64,000 nucleotides of DNA from Verrucomicrobiia bacterium. Its GTDB lineage: Bacteria > Verrucomicrobiota > Verrucomicrobiia > Limisphaerales > JADLHS01. Shown in pieces: positions 46,261 through 55,496 of this stretch. The notes beneath the pieces were generated by a model. The model was not told the origin of the DNA. It saw only the letters and a list, made by a program, of their open reading frames with translations, and ran no database searches. Where the stretch lies: NCBI GenBank assembly GCA_023953615.1, contig JAMLJH010000002.1, positions 1,615,470 to 1,679,469 on the forward strand, in the 5' to 3' direction. Numbering within the stretch: the first letter of the stretch is position 1; every line of letters starts with the position of its first letter. A program made the position numbers and the translations under genes.

Positions 46261-47304
46261 ATGGCTGGCTTCCTGGAAGAAATTGAACCGTTGAAACAAA
46301 CCGCCCTCGCCGACTTGAAGGGCGCCGCCAATCTGGCCGCGCTCGAGCAAATCAAGGGAGCGTGGATGGGGCCGAATGGCAAATTCACCGCCTTAATGAA
46401 ACGCCTCGGCGCGCTGGCCAAGGAAGAGCGTCCGGCGGCGGGCAAGTTGATCAACGCGGGCAAGCTGGAGCTGGAATCCGCGCTGGCCGAGCGACGCGGC
46501 GAACTGGAACTGGCGGCGGCGCAACCCAAGCACCCGACTGATTTCACCCTGCCCGGACGGCGCCGCGGTCTCGGCAAATTGCATCCGCTCACCCAAGTGA
46601 CGGACGACATCGTCCGCGCGTTTCGCAAAATTGGTTTTGCGGTGGCGGATGGTCCGGAGATCGAAGACGAATACCATTGCTTTGATGCGTTGAACACGCC
46701 GGCGGATCATCCCGCACGCGACTTGCAAGATACCTTCTACCTCGCCAATGATCCCCAGGCCGGGAGCGCGCCGGGCGACTCCTCACACCGCGGTTCGTTG
46801 CTGCGCACGCACACTTCCTCGGTGCAGATTCGCGTCATGGAAAAGCAAGCGCCGCCGGTGCGCATCATTGTGCCGGGGCGCGTGTTTCGCCGCGATAACG
46901 CGGATGCCACGCACAATCCCACCTTCCATCAAGTCGAGGGGCTGTACGTGGATCGGAACGTCACGGTTGGCGATCTGAAAGGCACGGTGGAATTTGTCTT
47001 TCGCGAGCTGATGGGCAACGACGTAAAAATCCGTTTTCGCCCGCACTATTTCAGCTACACCGAGCCGAGCTATGAAATTGACTTCACCAATGCGCTGGTC
47101 AAAAAAATGGGCAAAGCGTGGTTGGAGATCGCCGGTTGCGGCATGGTGCATCCCCAGGTTTTTGAGAATGTCGGTTACGATCCGGAAGTCTGGACCGGCT
47201 GGGCCTTTGGTTTTGGCATCGAGCGCATTGCGATGTTGCGTTACGGGATCAACGACATCCGATTATTCTACGAAAACGACGTGCGGTTCTTGCGGCAGTT
47301 TTGA
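46261..47304 (+). CDS. pheS: Phenylalanyl-tRNA synthetase alpha subunit
   Basis: A 347-residue class II synthetase subunit. The N-terminal coiled-coil region (1-85) includes AWMGPNGKFTALMKRLGALA. The catalytic core has HPTDFTLPGRRRGLGKLHPL, motif 2 LLRTHTSSVQIRVMEKQAPP and VFRRDNADATHNPTFHQVEG, and motif 3 GWAFGFGIERIAMLRYGIND. The protein pairs with PheT in an alpha2beta2 enzyme; pheT, normally adjacent, is not in the window and the next gene is on the opposite strand. Confidence 0.97.
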   Translation: MAGFLEEIEPLKQTALADLKGAANLAALEQIKGAWMGPNGKFTALMKRLGALAKEERPAAGKLINAGKLELESALAERRGELELAAAQPKHPTDFTLPGRRRGLGKLHPLTQVTDDIVRAFRKIGFAVADGPEIEDEYHCFDALNTPADHPARDLQDTFYLANDPQAGSAPGDSSHRGSLLRTHTSSVQIRVMEKQAPPVRIIVPGRVFRRDNADATHNPTFHQVEGLYVDRNVTVGDLKGTVEFVFRELMGNDVKIRFRPHYFSYTEPSYEIDFTNALVKKMGKAWLEIAGCGMVHPQVFENVGYDPEVWTGWAFGFGIERIAMLRYGINDIRLFYENDVRFLRQF

Positions 47305-47460
47305 TACGGAAACAACGCCTCGACATCAACCCATTCCGACATTCTTCTTACCCGCAGGTAAATCACGCAGGCACACACCACATGCGACTCACAGGGTGTG
47401 TCTCGATCGTGTTGTCCGATCCGCAAATTGCGCAGGCGAAATAGTGACCGCTTTCGTAGG

Positions 47461-50400
47461 TTACGGTGGCTGGATGCAATCGTCCGTTACCAGGGATTGC
47501 GGCGTGGGATAGCCTGGCGGCACGCCGGGAGCAGTGACGGGTTCACCCCGTTCAATCCGGGCGGCGACGGTGAGATTCAATTCAAGGAGTTGGGCCAGCA
47601 AATCCTGTTTGGCGCTGAAACCATAGGCGTCGAGAACGGCGGCATCCAATGCGGCGTGGGCGTCCTTCAACGGATTCGCGCCGGGCAGTTCGAGCGTGCG
47701 ATAGAGAGCGCGCAGGCCGCCTTTCAGATGCTGCAATGCTTCGGCGCGCACGCGGCGCACCGTGCGCGAGGCAGAGGCCACGGCGTCAATTTTCGCGATG
47801 GTCTGGGGAGTACACGCGCCCCGCGTGTCGGTTGCCGCACCCTCGCGGCAACCCTTCAGCGGAATGGACGATTGCGCTGATACTGACGTTGAATTTGATG
47901 CGCGCGCGCCAGTGCCGACCGCGAGGGCGCGGTCGGCTGCACCCGGGGCGGGTGCGCTCCCCATTTCAAACTGCGGCCACGGGAACGTGTCGAAGACGGA
48001 TTCGGGAGTGTAGCGAAAGCGTTCGGTCAGCTTGCTGCATTTTGTGATGAACCAAAGCCAATGGATATCTGATTGCAGAACACCGAAACTATAATCATCT
48101 GCAAAGGCAAACACTTTGAGCGCGTTCGTAGGCAGGTAATTCGCAGAAATAAAAACGAATGTCGGCCTCTTCATCACAGCCGAACAGGCAACATAGCGAG
48201 GAAGCTTCTTCAGAGCCTGTTGCAAATCATTTCTCGGACGCTTCAAAGCCCACCATGTGTCCAACCGATTCTGGTGCTCGCCACGGTCGCGCCCGAGTTC
48301 CTTGTTTTCCTGTGCAGCATTCTTTTCCCAATCCTTGAGCACTCGCTCTTTGGGAATCGCGAGCAAGCGAGGTAATGCCGATGTTTGAAGCACGTTTAGG
48401 TTACTGAGGTCAACGACGTATTCCGGCTTGGTCACATATCGCGCCGACAAAAGGTCAGAACCGTTAATGAACGGCTTTACATATGGTTTGTGTTCATCAA
48501 TCGCAAGCAAATCGTTTGCCTCCGCCGCAGAGATAACAAAACCATCGTGTCCAGTTTGAACACCTTCAAAAACGCACTTTGGCTGCGTATTGCATTTCAA
48601 GATTTTTGCCGCAGCCACATCCGTCGCGTCTGACAGCGCCGAATTGATTTGATCGCATTCACGAGCATCAAGCTCGTATTCCTTGGTCGCTGAACCACTG
48701 CCGCGCTTGCGAGTTTTCTTTACAGAGGCACTGGGTTGGATTTTGAACCAGAGTTTCCGCTTCTTGGGCAGCGACGCGGCGTCTTGCGTTTTCATCCAAT
48801 TGGCGATGGAAACATTGACGTTGGCTTCGCCCGACCACGGTTGGTTCTCTACGGCTTCCACGATCGCCCCTGTCGAGACGACATGGTCCAACCCACCTTC
48901 GCGTGATTCGTTGTTGCGGATATTTTGTGTACCAACCAGTCCGCCGCGCCCGGAGAGTGGGTCGGCTGTAGTGCAGGCTGGCAGATGATCGGCAGCCTTG
49001 CGAAACCAGTAGGTGCAAAGGTCAGCACGCCGTGGAACTTCGGGATAGTTCTTTTCCAGTTTCCCAACGTATTCGCGCCCGTGTTCCATTGTCATTTTGC
49101 GTGCATCGAGGAACGGCGGATTACCGATGATGACATCGGCTTGGGGCCATTGCGTCGGCTGGCCTTCGGGCGTGAGCAGCGCGTCGGCGGCGATGAAGTT
49201 GTGGTCGAGATTGTCGAGCGGCAGCGGGGGTTCGCTGATGTGCAATTCGTCAATTGCCAGCTTGCGCCCAATCATCATCGTCACCTTGGCGATCTCGACG
49301 GCAAAGGGCAGAACGTCCAGACCGTAAAAGTTTTGCGCGCTCAGATAGCTCAGCGGCATCTGCGCTGCCTCCTTCGCATCGGTTTTGAACTCCGTCCGCA
49401 GCCGCTCGAAGATCCGGGCTTCGAGCCGTTTCATCTCGCGATAGGCGATGTACAGGAAGTTGCCCGAGCCACACGCCGGATCAAGCACGCGAAAGGTGTG
49501 CATCCGGTCGAGTAATTGATTGAGCCGAGTGCGGGTTTTCGCCCCTTCAATCTGCTCGGTCCACGGGTCGGTGATCGTCGGTTTGACGATTTTCATGATG
49601 TCGGACGGGTGCGTGAAGTGCGCGCCGAACGCGTGGCGCTCCGCGTCGTTCATCGAGTGCTGGAACAGGGTGCCGAAGATTTCCGGCTGCACTTTCGACC
49701 AGTCGAACTTGGCGGCCTTACGGAGCAGCACGAGTTCAAGGTCTTGAAGCTCCAGTCGGGCCGGTTCGCGGAACAGGCCGCCGTTGAAATAACGCACGCC
49801 TTTGAACCGTCCGCCCGCTTTGGGCGGATTGCTGTTCATAGCCTCGAACAGCCCGCCGATTAAGTCGTAGCCATCGGCGGGAGTGGTACATTCCTCAAGG
49901 AGTTGCGCGACAAAATACTTGGGGAGCAAATCAATATCCTCCGCAAACAACGCGACGAGCATTTGCAGGATGAAGCGTTGGGCGTCCGGTTGCGGCACGC
50001 CACGCCGGACGAATTTGCGAAAACATTCCGCCAGACAATCGGCGGCTTCACGGGTGACTTTCTCGCGGTCGTTGTCGAACGTGGGACGGGGATTGCCTGG
50101 CGCGAGAAATGCCAGCGGCCCCCAGCGTTCGGGCAAATCCTTCAGCGCGAGCGTGTCCTTGGGCGTATCGAGATCGGTATCGAAATCATAGACGCAGAAT
50201 TCGTCGAAGTTGCAAAGCACCACGTAGCGCGGGCGATGCGGCACCAGGCGCGTCCAATAATCGAAGGCTTGTCGGTAATGTCTCTGGAGCTTTTCACCGC
50301 GCTTCTTCATTTCGACGAGCACGACGGGTTTCCAAACGTAATCCGCAAAGGCGGTCCCGCCGCCGTCGGCGTCGGCCTTGCGAACGCGGAATTCGGGTTC

Positions 50401-50541
50401 ACCGCCGACATCGAGAGAACCGGGTTGACCGAACGCCTGGAAAAGCCGGTCGAGGAAGATTTGCGCCTGGCCTTTTTCATCACCGGTGATGTGTTGGTCA
50501 CACCACGTAACAAATTGCTCCAGTTTATCCCGGCTCGGCAT
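47461..50541 (-). CDS. MmeI-type (IIL) restriction-modification enzyme
   Basis: A 1,026-residue fusion of nuclease and N6-adenine methyltransferase. The N-terminal PD-(D/E)xK nuclease shows Asp67 (AFADYVWKPVV) and Glu77-x-Lys79 (VEMKKRGE). A helical linker covers about 160-340. Methyltransferase motif I is VLDPACGSGNFLYIAYRE (354-362) and motif IV is VIIGNPPFLDARKM (NPPF 474-477). The region from about 500 to 860 is the target-recognition domain. MmeI-type enzymes cut DNA outside their site and use only one modification activity for protection. Residues about 860-912 are encoded by a palindromic repeat inserted in frame. The start at 50541 gives the family-typical MPSRDKLEQF. No other restriction genes are nearby. 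Confidence 0.87.
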   Translation of the reverse strand: MPSRDKLEQFVTWCDQHITGDEKGQAQIFLDRLFQAFGQPGSLDVGGEPEFRVRKADADGGGTAFADYVWKPVVLVEMKKRGEKLQRHYRQAFDYWTRLVPHRPRYVVLCNFDEFCVYDFDTDLDTPKDTLALKDLPERWGPLAFLAPGNPRPTFDNDREKVTREAADCLAECFRKFVRRGVPQPDAQRFILQMLVALFAEDIDLLPKYFVAQLLEECTTPADGYDLIGGLFEAMNSNPPKAGGRFKGVRYFNGGLFREPARLELQDLELVLLRKAAKFDWSKVQPEIFGTLFQHSMNDAERHAFGAHFTHPSDIMKIVKPTITDPWTEQIEGAKTRTRLNQLLDRMHTFRVLDPACGSGNFLYIAYREMKRLEARIFERLRTEFKTDAKEAAQMPLSYLSAQNFYGLDVLPFAVEIAKVTMMIGRKLAIDELHISEPPLPLDNLDHNFIAADALLTPEGQPTQWPQADVIIGNPPFLDARKMTMEHGREYVGKLEKNYPEVPRRADLCTYWFRKAADHLPACTTADPLSGRGGLVGTQNIRNNESREGGLDHVVSTGAIVEAVENQPWSGEANVNVSIANWMKTQDAASLPKKRKLWFKIQPSASVKKTRKRGSGSATKEYELDARECDQINSALSDATDVAAAKILKCNTQPKCVFEGVQTGHDGFVISAAEANDLLAIDEHKPYVKPFINGSDLLSARYVTKPEYVVDLSNLNVLQTSALPRLLAIPKERVLKDWEKNAAQENKELGRDRGEHQNRLDTWWALKRPRNDLQQALKKLPRYVACSAVMKRPTFVFISANYLPTNALKVFAFADDYSFGVLQSDIHWLWFITKCSKLTERFRYTPESVFDTFPWPQFEMGSAPAPGAADRALAVGTGARASNSTSVSAQSSIPLKGCREGAATDTRGACTPQTIAKIDAVASASRTVRRVRAEALQHLKGGLRALYRTLELPGANPLKDAHAALDAAVLDAYGFSAKQDLLAQLLELNLTVAARIERGEPVTAPGVPPGYPTPQSLVTDDCIQPP
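47802..47966. repeat. Palindromic repeat inserted in frame in the restriction-modification gene
   Basis: The segment contains three hairpins in a row: CACGCGCCCCGCGTG, GGTTGCCGCACCCTCGCGGC with its partner AACC, and GCCGACCGCGAGGGCGCGGT. Homologous enzymes run directly from the TFPWPQ region to the helical C-terminal block, so this segment looks like an insertion of roughly 165 bases, about 55 codons without a stop. Its encoded residues are Ala/Gly/Ser-rich and unlike the flanking protein. The position was inferred without alignment. Confidence 0.65.
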
Positions 50542-50737
50542 GGATGGATTTATACCGGAAACACGTCGCCCCGAGCAATCACTGAGTCCGGCAGGTTTGG
50601 CGCGCAAAAGTAAGTTCACTGCTATGGTAGTAACCGCAGAATCGATCTCAGCGATTGTAGTAGCGGGCGTAAGTCCGCTCTGATTTTTCAGGAAGGAAGC
50701 ACGAGCCGCCCCACGTCGTCTGCTACAGTTGGAGGGC

Positions 50738-50775
50738 AAGATGCGGCTACAGTGTTTAATTAAACCGCTATAAAA
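50738..50775. repeat. Family A repeat, right-end fragment
   Basis: GATGCGGCTACAGTG and GTTTAATTAAACCGCTATA match the right end of the family A copy at 24196-24230 (CGACGGCTACAAC, TTTAATTAAACCAGTATA). Its edge coincides with the premature end of the PIN toxin frame. Confidence 0.6.
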
Positions 50776-50895
50776 TCTCCGTCCACGTCACGATGCTGAT
50801 GACGATTTCCTCGTATTGATCAAGCTCGCGGCGGGTCGCAGAAGCGCCGTTGAGATAATCCACCAAGATATTGGTGCAAAAACTGCCTTCATCAT
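50768..50895 (-). pseudogene. PIN-domain toxin (VapC-like), truncated and frameshifted
   Basis: After the ATG ATG at 50895-50890, the first residues MMKAVF are typical of a PIN toxin. The conserved TNILVDYLNGASATRRELDQ and YEEIVISIVTWTEIL lie one frame away. One missing base near 50876 (TTTGCACC where TTTGACACC is expected) explains this. The frame stops at 50768 after about 43 residues, where family A repeat sequence begins; normal PIN toxins are about 130 residues. The start overlaps the stop of the antitoxin gene (ATGA), the usual order for such pairs. No functional nuclease can be made. Confidence 0.7.
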
Positions 50896-51113
50896 TGCTC
50901 CCATTCCGCGCGCAACCGGCTTTCATATTTCAGCGCGTCAATCTTCTTCTTTTTCCACAAACCAAATGCGCTCCACCCTTTGTCAGATTGCTCTTCGCGA
51001 AGATAGTTTCCGACGGCGCGACGGATAATTTCCGCGCGCGATGTTTTTTCGCGGGATGAAATGGCCGCCAGCGCTGCCAACTGCTCTTCCGACAATTCGA
51101 TAATTATTCTCAC
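50892..51113 (-). CDS. Ribbon-helix-helix antitoxin of a VapBC-like pair
   Basis: A 73-residue protein with a CopG/ribbon-helix-helix N terminus (MRIIIELSEEQLAALAAISS, REKTSRAEIIRRAVGNYLRE) and a basic, toxin-binding-like tail (GLWKKKKIDALKYESRLRAE). The start chosen is GTG at 51113. The frame is open for 17 more codons, but that part does not look like the family. Its toxin partner immediately downstream is destroyed, so the antitoxin is now an orphan. Confidence 0.75.
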   Translation of the reverse strand: MRIIIELSEEQLAALAAISSREKTSRAEIIRRAVGNYLREEQSDKGWSAFGLWKKKKIDALKYESRLRAEWEQ

Positions 51114-51202
51114 GGTGTCATCATACGACGTCGCTATTCTTATTGGCAAAAATTTGATTTCCAATGCGGGGTCTCTCGGGTTTTATTTCCAGCGCTTTAT
51201 TT

Positions 51203-52306
51203 ATGAAACAATTGATCACCCTCTGCGCGCTGTTGGCCGGCATTATCTCATTGGCCGCTGCCGATTTGAAAACCAGGAATGTTTTTCTCATTTCGACGGA
51301 TGGGTTGCGCTGGCAGGAGGTCTTCAGCGGCGCCGAGGAAGCGCTGCTGGATAAAGCCAACGGCGGGGTGGCCAATCCGGCGACGACGCGCGCCAAATTC
51401 TGGCGCAACACGCCGGAAGAGCGGCGGCGCGCTTTGCTGCCATTCTTCTGGAGCGAAATCGCGAGTCGAGGCCAGCTCTTTGGCAATCAAACCAGGGGCA
51501 GCATCGCGCAACTGGCCAATGACAAAAAATTCTCCTACCCGGGCTACAGCGAGTTTCTCACCGGCGTGGCGGACCCAAGCCTGAACAGCAATGACAAAAT
51601 TCCCAATCCCAACACCAACGTGTTCGAATGGCTGAATCTACAGCCGCGCTTTGCCGGCCGGGTGGCGGCGGCGGTGAATTGGGACGTCGTTCCGTGGATT
51701 CTGAATGTGGAGCGAAGTCACCTGGCCGTGTGGAGCGGATTTTCGTTGCCGTCCGGCGCCCCGGTTTTATTTACTCCGTCTGCCGAGCAACTCCAATGGA
51801 TCAACGATACTCCGGCATTATGGGATAACATGCTGTTCGACGCCGTCACCTTCCGCGTGGCCCGGGATTACATTCAAACGAAGCAGCCGCGCGCCTTTTA
51901 CCTTTCTTTCAGTGAAATTGACGAATGGGCGCATGAAGGGCGCTACGATTTGATGCTGGCCGCCGCGCACTATCAGGATGATTTCATCCGCCGTTTATGG
52001 GAAACGGTGCAATCCATGCCCGCGTATCGAAACCAAACCACGTTCATCATCACCACCGATCATGGTCGTGGCGACGCGCCCAAAGCGTGGCGTTCGCATG
52101 GCGCCAGCGTTCAGGGCGCGGAGAACATCTGGATTGGAGTGCTTGGCCCGGACACGCCGCCGCTCGGCGAACGAACCAATTGCGCGAAAGTAACGCTGAG
52201 CCAGGTCGCCGCCACCGTTGCCGCTTTTTTAGGGGAAAATTTTCCCGCCGCCATGCCGCAAGCGGCGCCGCCGTTGCCGGACGTGTTGCCCCGGACCAGT
52301 AATTGA
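51203..52306 (+). CDS. Exported alkaline-phosphatase-superfamily protein (phosphodiesterase/sulfatase-like)
   Basis: A 367-residue protein with a signal peptide (MKQLITLCALLAGIISLAAA). The superfamily core is visible: NVFLISTDGLRWQEVFSGAE (metal-binding Asp and nucleophile region), YPGYSEFLTGVADPS with Ser/Thr positions, FYLSFSEIDEWAHEGRYDLM and the metal-binding FIITTDHGRGDAPKAWRSHG. This pattern resembles type I phosphodiesterases or phosphoglycerol-transferase-like proteins. The Asp/His motifs for two metals are present, but the exact substrate is unknown. The start at 51203 is the signal peptide start. Confidence 0.82.
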   Translation: MKQLITLCALLAGIISLAAADLKTRNVFLISTDGLRWQEVFSGAEEALLDKANGGVANPATTRAKFWRNTPEERRRALLPFFWSEIASRGQLFGNQTRGSIAQLANDKKFSYPGYSEFLTGVADPSLNSNDKIPNPNTNVFEWLNLQPRFAGRVAAAVNWDVVPWILNVERSHLAVWSGFSLPSGAPVLFTPSAEQLQWINDTPALWDNMLFDAVTFRVARDYIQTKQPRAFYLSFSEIDEWAHEGRYDLMLAAAHYQDDFIRRLWETVQSMPAYRNQTTFIITTDHGRGDAPKAWRSHGASVQGAENIWIGVLGPDTPPLGERTNCAKVTLSQVAATVAAFLGENFPAAMPQAAPPLPDVLPRTSN

Positions 52307-52569
52307 ATTTTCGCTCCGCAATGCGGCTTCTCGTTCGGCGGCGGTCAGGCGCGTTCGTTTGACACGTTTTCCGCATTTTGCGATGCTGCCCTTGCAGTCC
52401 AAGCCGGACGCAATCGCATCCGGCCCGGGGGAACCAAAGTCCGCGTGACGCGGAGGGGGCGTGGCGGCGCTGACCGCGGGTCACTTTCAAGACCCAGCCC
52501 GACAGCTAACCTCGGCGACGTGTGAAAGGGCAGTTTTCAACGGTGACGTTGAAAATTCCCGCCAACTCG

Positions 52570-54519
52570 ATGCAAGCAGACAACAGTTCAAGCTCCAAAC
52601 CGGCGCCGCCGGACGCGACGATTTCCGAAGCGGAACACCAAACCTCGCCCGAGCCAACCTCCCTCAAGTATCTCGCGCTGGCCGCGCTGGGCGTGGTCTA
52701 TGGCGACATCGGGACGAGTCCGCTCTATGCCTTGCGCGCCTGCTTTGCCGGGGAACGATCCGTTGCCGCCACCACGGATAACGTGCTCGGATTGCTTTCC
52801 CTGATTTTCTGGGCGTTGATTTTGATTGTCTCGATCAAATACATCGTCTTCGTGTTGCGCGCGGATAATCGTGGCGAGGGCGGCATTCTCACTCTCACCG
52901 CGCTCGCCTTCCCCGAACGCAAAAAACCAACCCGCAGTTGGACCATGTGGTGGATGATCACCTTTGGCGTCTTTGGCGCCGCGCTGCTCTACGGCGATGG
53001 ATTAATCACTCCCGCCATTTCAGTATTGAGCGCCGTGGAAGGATTGGAAGTTGCGGCGCCCGGTTTGCAATCCTACGTCGTGCCGCTGACGGTCTTGATT
53101 CTCGTCGGTTTGTTCAGTGTGCAGCGCATTGGCACCGCGAAAGTGGGACGCGCTTTTGGTTGGGCCATGTTGGTGTGGTTTCTCACTTTGGCGGGATTGG
53201 GGCTTAAACAAGTTTTTCATTCACCCGAAGTTTTACGCGCCGTCAACCCGGTGTATGCCTGGCAATTCTTCGAGCAAAATGGCTTCCGCGGCTTCCACCA
53301 ACTCGGCTCGGTTTTCCTCGTGCTGACGGGCGCGGAAGCGCTCTACGCGGACATGGGGCACTTCGGTAAAAGGCCGATCCGAATCGCGTGGTTCAGTCTG
53401 GTGCTGCCGGCGTTGTTCTTGAACTACCTCGGGCAGGGCGCGCTGGTGCTCAGTCATCCGGAAGCGGCGAGCAACCCCTTCTACCTCCTGGCGCCGGGAT
53501 GGGCGCTGTATCCCCTGGTCGCTCTGGCCACCGGAGCCACCGTCATCGCTTCCCAAGCGCTGATTTCCGGCTCATTCTCCCTGACCATGCAAGCGGTGCA
53601 ACTTGGCTACGTGCCGCGCGTCGCCATTGAACACACCTCGTCATCCACGCACGGGCAAATCTACATCCCGCTGATCAACTGGACGCTGATGGCCGCCTGC
53701 ATTGGTTTGGTATTGGGCTTTCGCTCCTCGGAAAATCTGGCCGCCGCCTACGGTATCGCCGTCGGTCTGACGATGCTCATCACCACCCTGCTCTTCTATT
53801 TCGCCGCGCGACGCCTGTGGAACTGGCACCCGCTCGCGGTCGGATCGCTCTGCGGAGTCTTTCTTGTGATCGAACTTTTCTTCCTGGCCGCCAATCTGGG
53901 CAAAGTCAGTCATGGCGGCTGGTTTCCGCTGACCATCGGGGCCATCGGCTTCACCTTGATGGCCACCTGGAAAACCGGACGCGCGCGCCTGCGGCAACGA
54001 CTCATAAAGAGTCTGTTTCCCATCGAAGATTTCTTGCGCGACGTCAAAGCGCATCCGCCGCATCGGGTCAGCGGCACGGCGATTTTTTTGGCGAGCAACC
54101 CCGAGGGCACGCCCGCCGCGCTCACCCACAATTTCAAGCACAACAAAATCCTGCACGAACGCGTGGTGCTGCTCACCATTCTCGTCGAAGAAACGCCTTA
54201 CGTGGCAAAGAATGAGCGCATCAGCGTGACTGATTTAGGCGAAGGCTTCTACCGGGTGATCAGCCGTTATGGTTTCATGGAAAAGCCCGACGCGCAGGAG
54301 ACGCTGCAATTGTGTGAAGCGCACGGACTGAAATTTCGCGAGATGGAAACCACCTTTTTCCTCAGTCGGGAAACCATCATCCCCAGCCAGCGCCTGGGTT
54401 TGTGGCAATGGCGCAAACGTCTGTTTGCCTTGCTCGCGCGCAACGCTCAGCCCGCCAATGCTTTCTTCAAACTCCCGCCAAACCGGGTCGTCGAGCTGGG
54501 ATTGCAGATCGAAATTTAA
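52570..54519 (+). CDS. kup: Low-affinity potassium transporter Kup
   Basis: A 649-residue Kup/HAK/KT transporter. KYLALAALGVVYGDIGTSPL opens the first membrane segment and is the family signature. About twelve hydrophobic segments follow up to residue 475, including GEGGILTLTALAF and TGAEALYADMGHFG. A cytosolic tail of about 170 residues ends the protein. It imports K+ coupled to protons. Start ATG 52570 (MQADNSSSS) is preferred; a GTG at 52522 is open upstream. It stands alone, with no K+ regulator adjacent. Confidence 0.95.
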   Translation: MQADNSSSSKPAPPDATISEAEHQTSPEPTSLKYLALAALGVVYGDIGTSPLYALRACFAGERSVAATTDNVLGLLSLIFWALILIVSIKYIVFVLRADNRGEGGILTLTALAFPERKKPTRSWTMWWMITFGVFGAALLYGDGLITPAISVLSAVEGLEVAAPGLQSYVVPLTVLILVGLFSVQRIGTAKVGRAFGWAMLVWFLTLAGLGLKQVFHSPEVLRAVNPVYAWQFFEQNGFRGFHQLGSVFLVLTGAEALYADMGHFGKRPIRIAWFSLVLPALFLNYLGQGALVLSHPEAASNPFYLLAPGWALYPLVALATGATVIASQALISGSFSLTMQAVQLGYVPRVAIEHTSSSTHGQIYIPLINWTLMAACIGLVLGFRSSENLAAAYGIAVGLTMLITTLLFYFAARRLWNWHPLAVGSLCGVFLVIELFFLAANLGKVSHGGWFPLTIGAIGFTLMATWKTGRARLRQRLIKSLFPIEDFLRDVKAHPPHRVSGTAIFLASNPEGTPAALTHNFKHNKILHERVVLLTILVEETPYVAKNERISVTDLGEGFYRVISRYGFMEKPDAQETLQLCEAHGLKFREMETTFFLSRETIIPSQRLGLWQWRKRLFALLARNAQPANAFFKLPPNRVVELGLQIEI

Positions 54520-54543
54520 GCCGTCGCAGCCGACCACATGGAT

Positions 54544-55224
54544 TCAATCCCGACCGCGCGCGATACTTAGAAAATATAGTAATTGCATGACGGAACTGAC
54601 CAGCGCCGCCACGTAAGTCAAACCAGCCGCGTTCAAGACCTGACCGACTCCGGCGCTTTCCTCGGACCGGACAATCCCGAGGCGCAACAACTCCACTTTG
54701 GCGCGGCGACTCGCGTCAAATTCCACCGGCAACGTCACCATCTGAAACAACATCATGATGCTGAACAACCCGATCCCCACGTAAATCAGATTGGTCATTT
54801 GCAGAAAGAATCCGATCATGATGAGCACGACCCATGCGTAACTGGCGAAGCGTGTGGCCGGCACCAACGCCGCCCGCAGTTTCATCGGCGCGTAACCGAC
54901 CTGGTGTTGCAACGCGTGACCCGCTTCATGCGCCGCCACGCCCACGGCGGCAACGGATGCGCCCCGAAAATTATTGCTCGAAAGACGCAGCGCGCGTTTC
55001 GTCGGATCGTAATGATCGGTGAGTTGCCCGGGAATTTCCTCCACCGGCACGTTTTGTAATCCGGCCTGATCCAGAATTTCCCGCGCCGCCTGGGCGCCAG
55101 TCAACCTGGAAGCCAGCCCCACCCGGCTGAAACGCGCGTAGGCGGAGGTCAGCTTGAACTGCGCCCACAAGCCAATCAACAGCGCCGGCAGCATGAATAC
55201 AAAATATTTAGGATCAAAAAACAT
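54544..55224 (-). CDS. Membrane zinc metallopeptidase, YugP/DUF family
   Basis: A 226-residue integral membrane protein. The zinc-binding HExxH-like motif is VGVAAHEAGHALQHQVGYAP. It has three or four membrane segments (about 7-25, 120-140, 145-165, 203-220) and LSSNNFRGASVAAVGVAAHE. The family is called neutral zinc metallopeptidase (YugP) and is widely distributed without a firm substrate. The gene converges on kup and stands alone. Confidence 0.88.
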   Translation of the reverse strand: MFFDPKYFVFMLPALLIGLWAQFKLTSAYARFSRVGLASRLTGAQAAREILDQAGLQNVPVEEIPGQLTDHYDPTKRALRLSSNNFRGASVAAVGVAAHEAGHALQHQVGYAPMKLRAALVPATRFASYAWVVLIMIGFFLQMTNLIYVGIGLFSIMMLFQMVTLPVEFDASRRAKVELLRLGIVRSEESAGVGQVLNAAGLTYVAALVSSVMQLLYFLSIARGRD

Positions 55225-55496
55225 AGCGTCTTAATTAAGCTGCTTACTCACCAACTGCGCTCATTTTAGACGGCGCCATGACAAAAGCAAATCGTGTCTG
55301 AAAAAACCTTGCCCTCTGGAGGTCGCGCCGTCGCTTCGCCAGAATTTTCCGGTCCGCTCCAGTCTTTCGTGAAAACTGACTTCACCTCGACCCGCAAAAT
55401 TGGTAACCAAAGACGGTAATAACGGCGACCGGGTCGGAGCAACTCGAATTGCCCCTCAACCAAGCCAACACTCAATGACTCCAACAGACTGAAACC

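Noticed and set aside
47461..50541. Methyltransferase PglX of a BREX defence system
   Set aside because: It has an N-terminal PD-(D/E)xK nuclease and MmeI-like order, and no brxA, brxB, brxC or pglZ genes are nearby.
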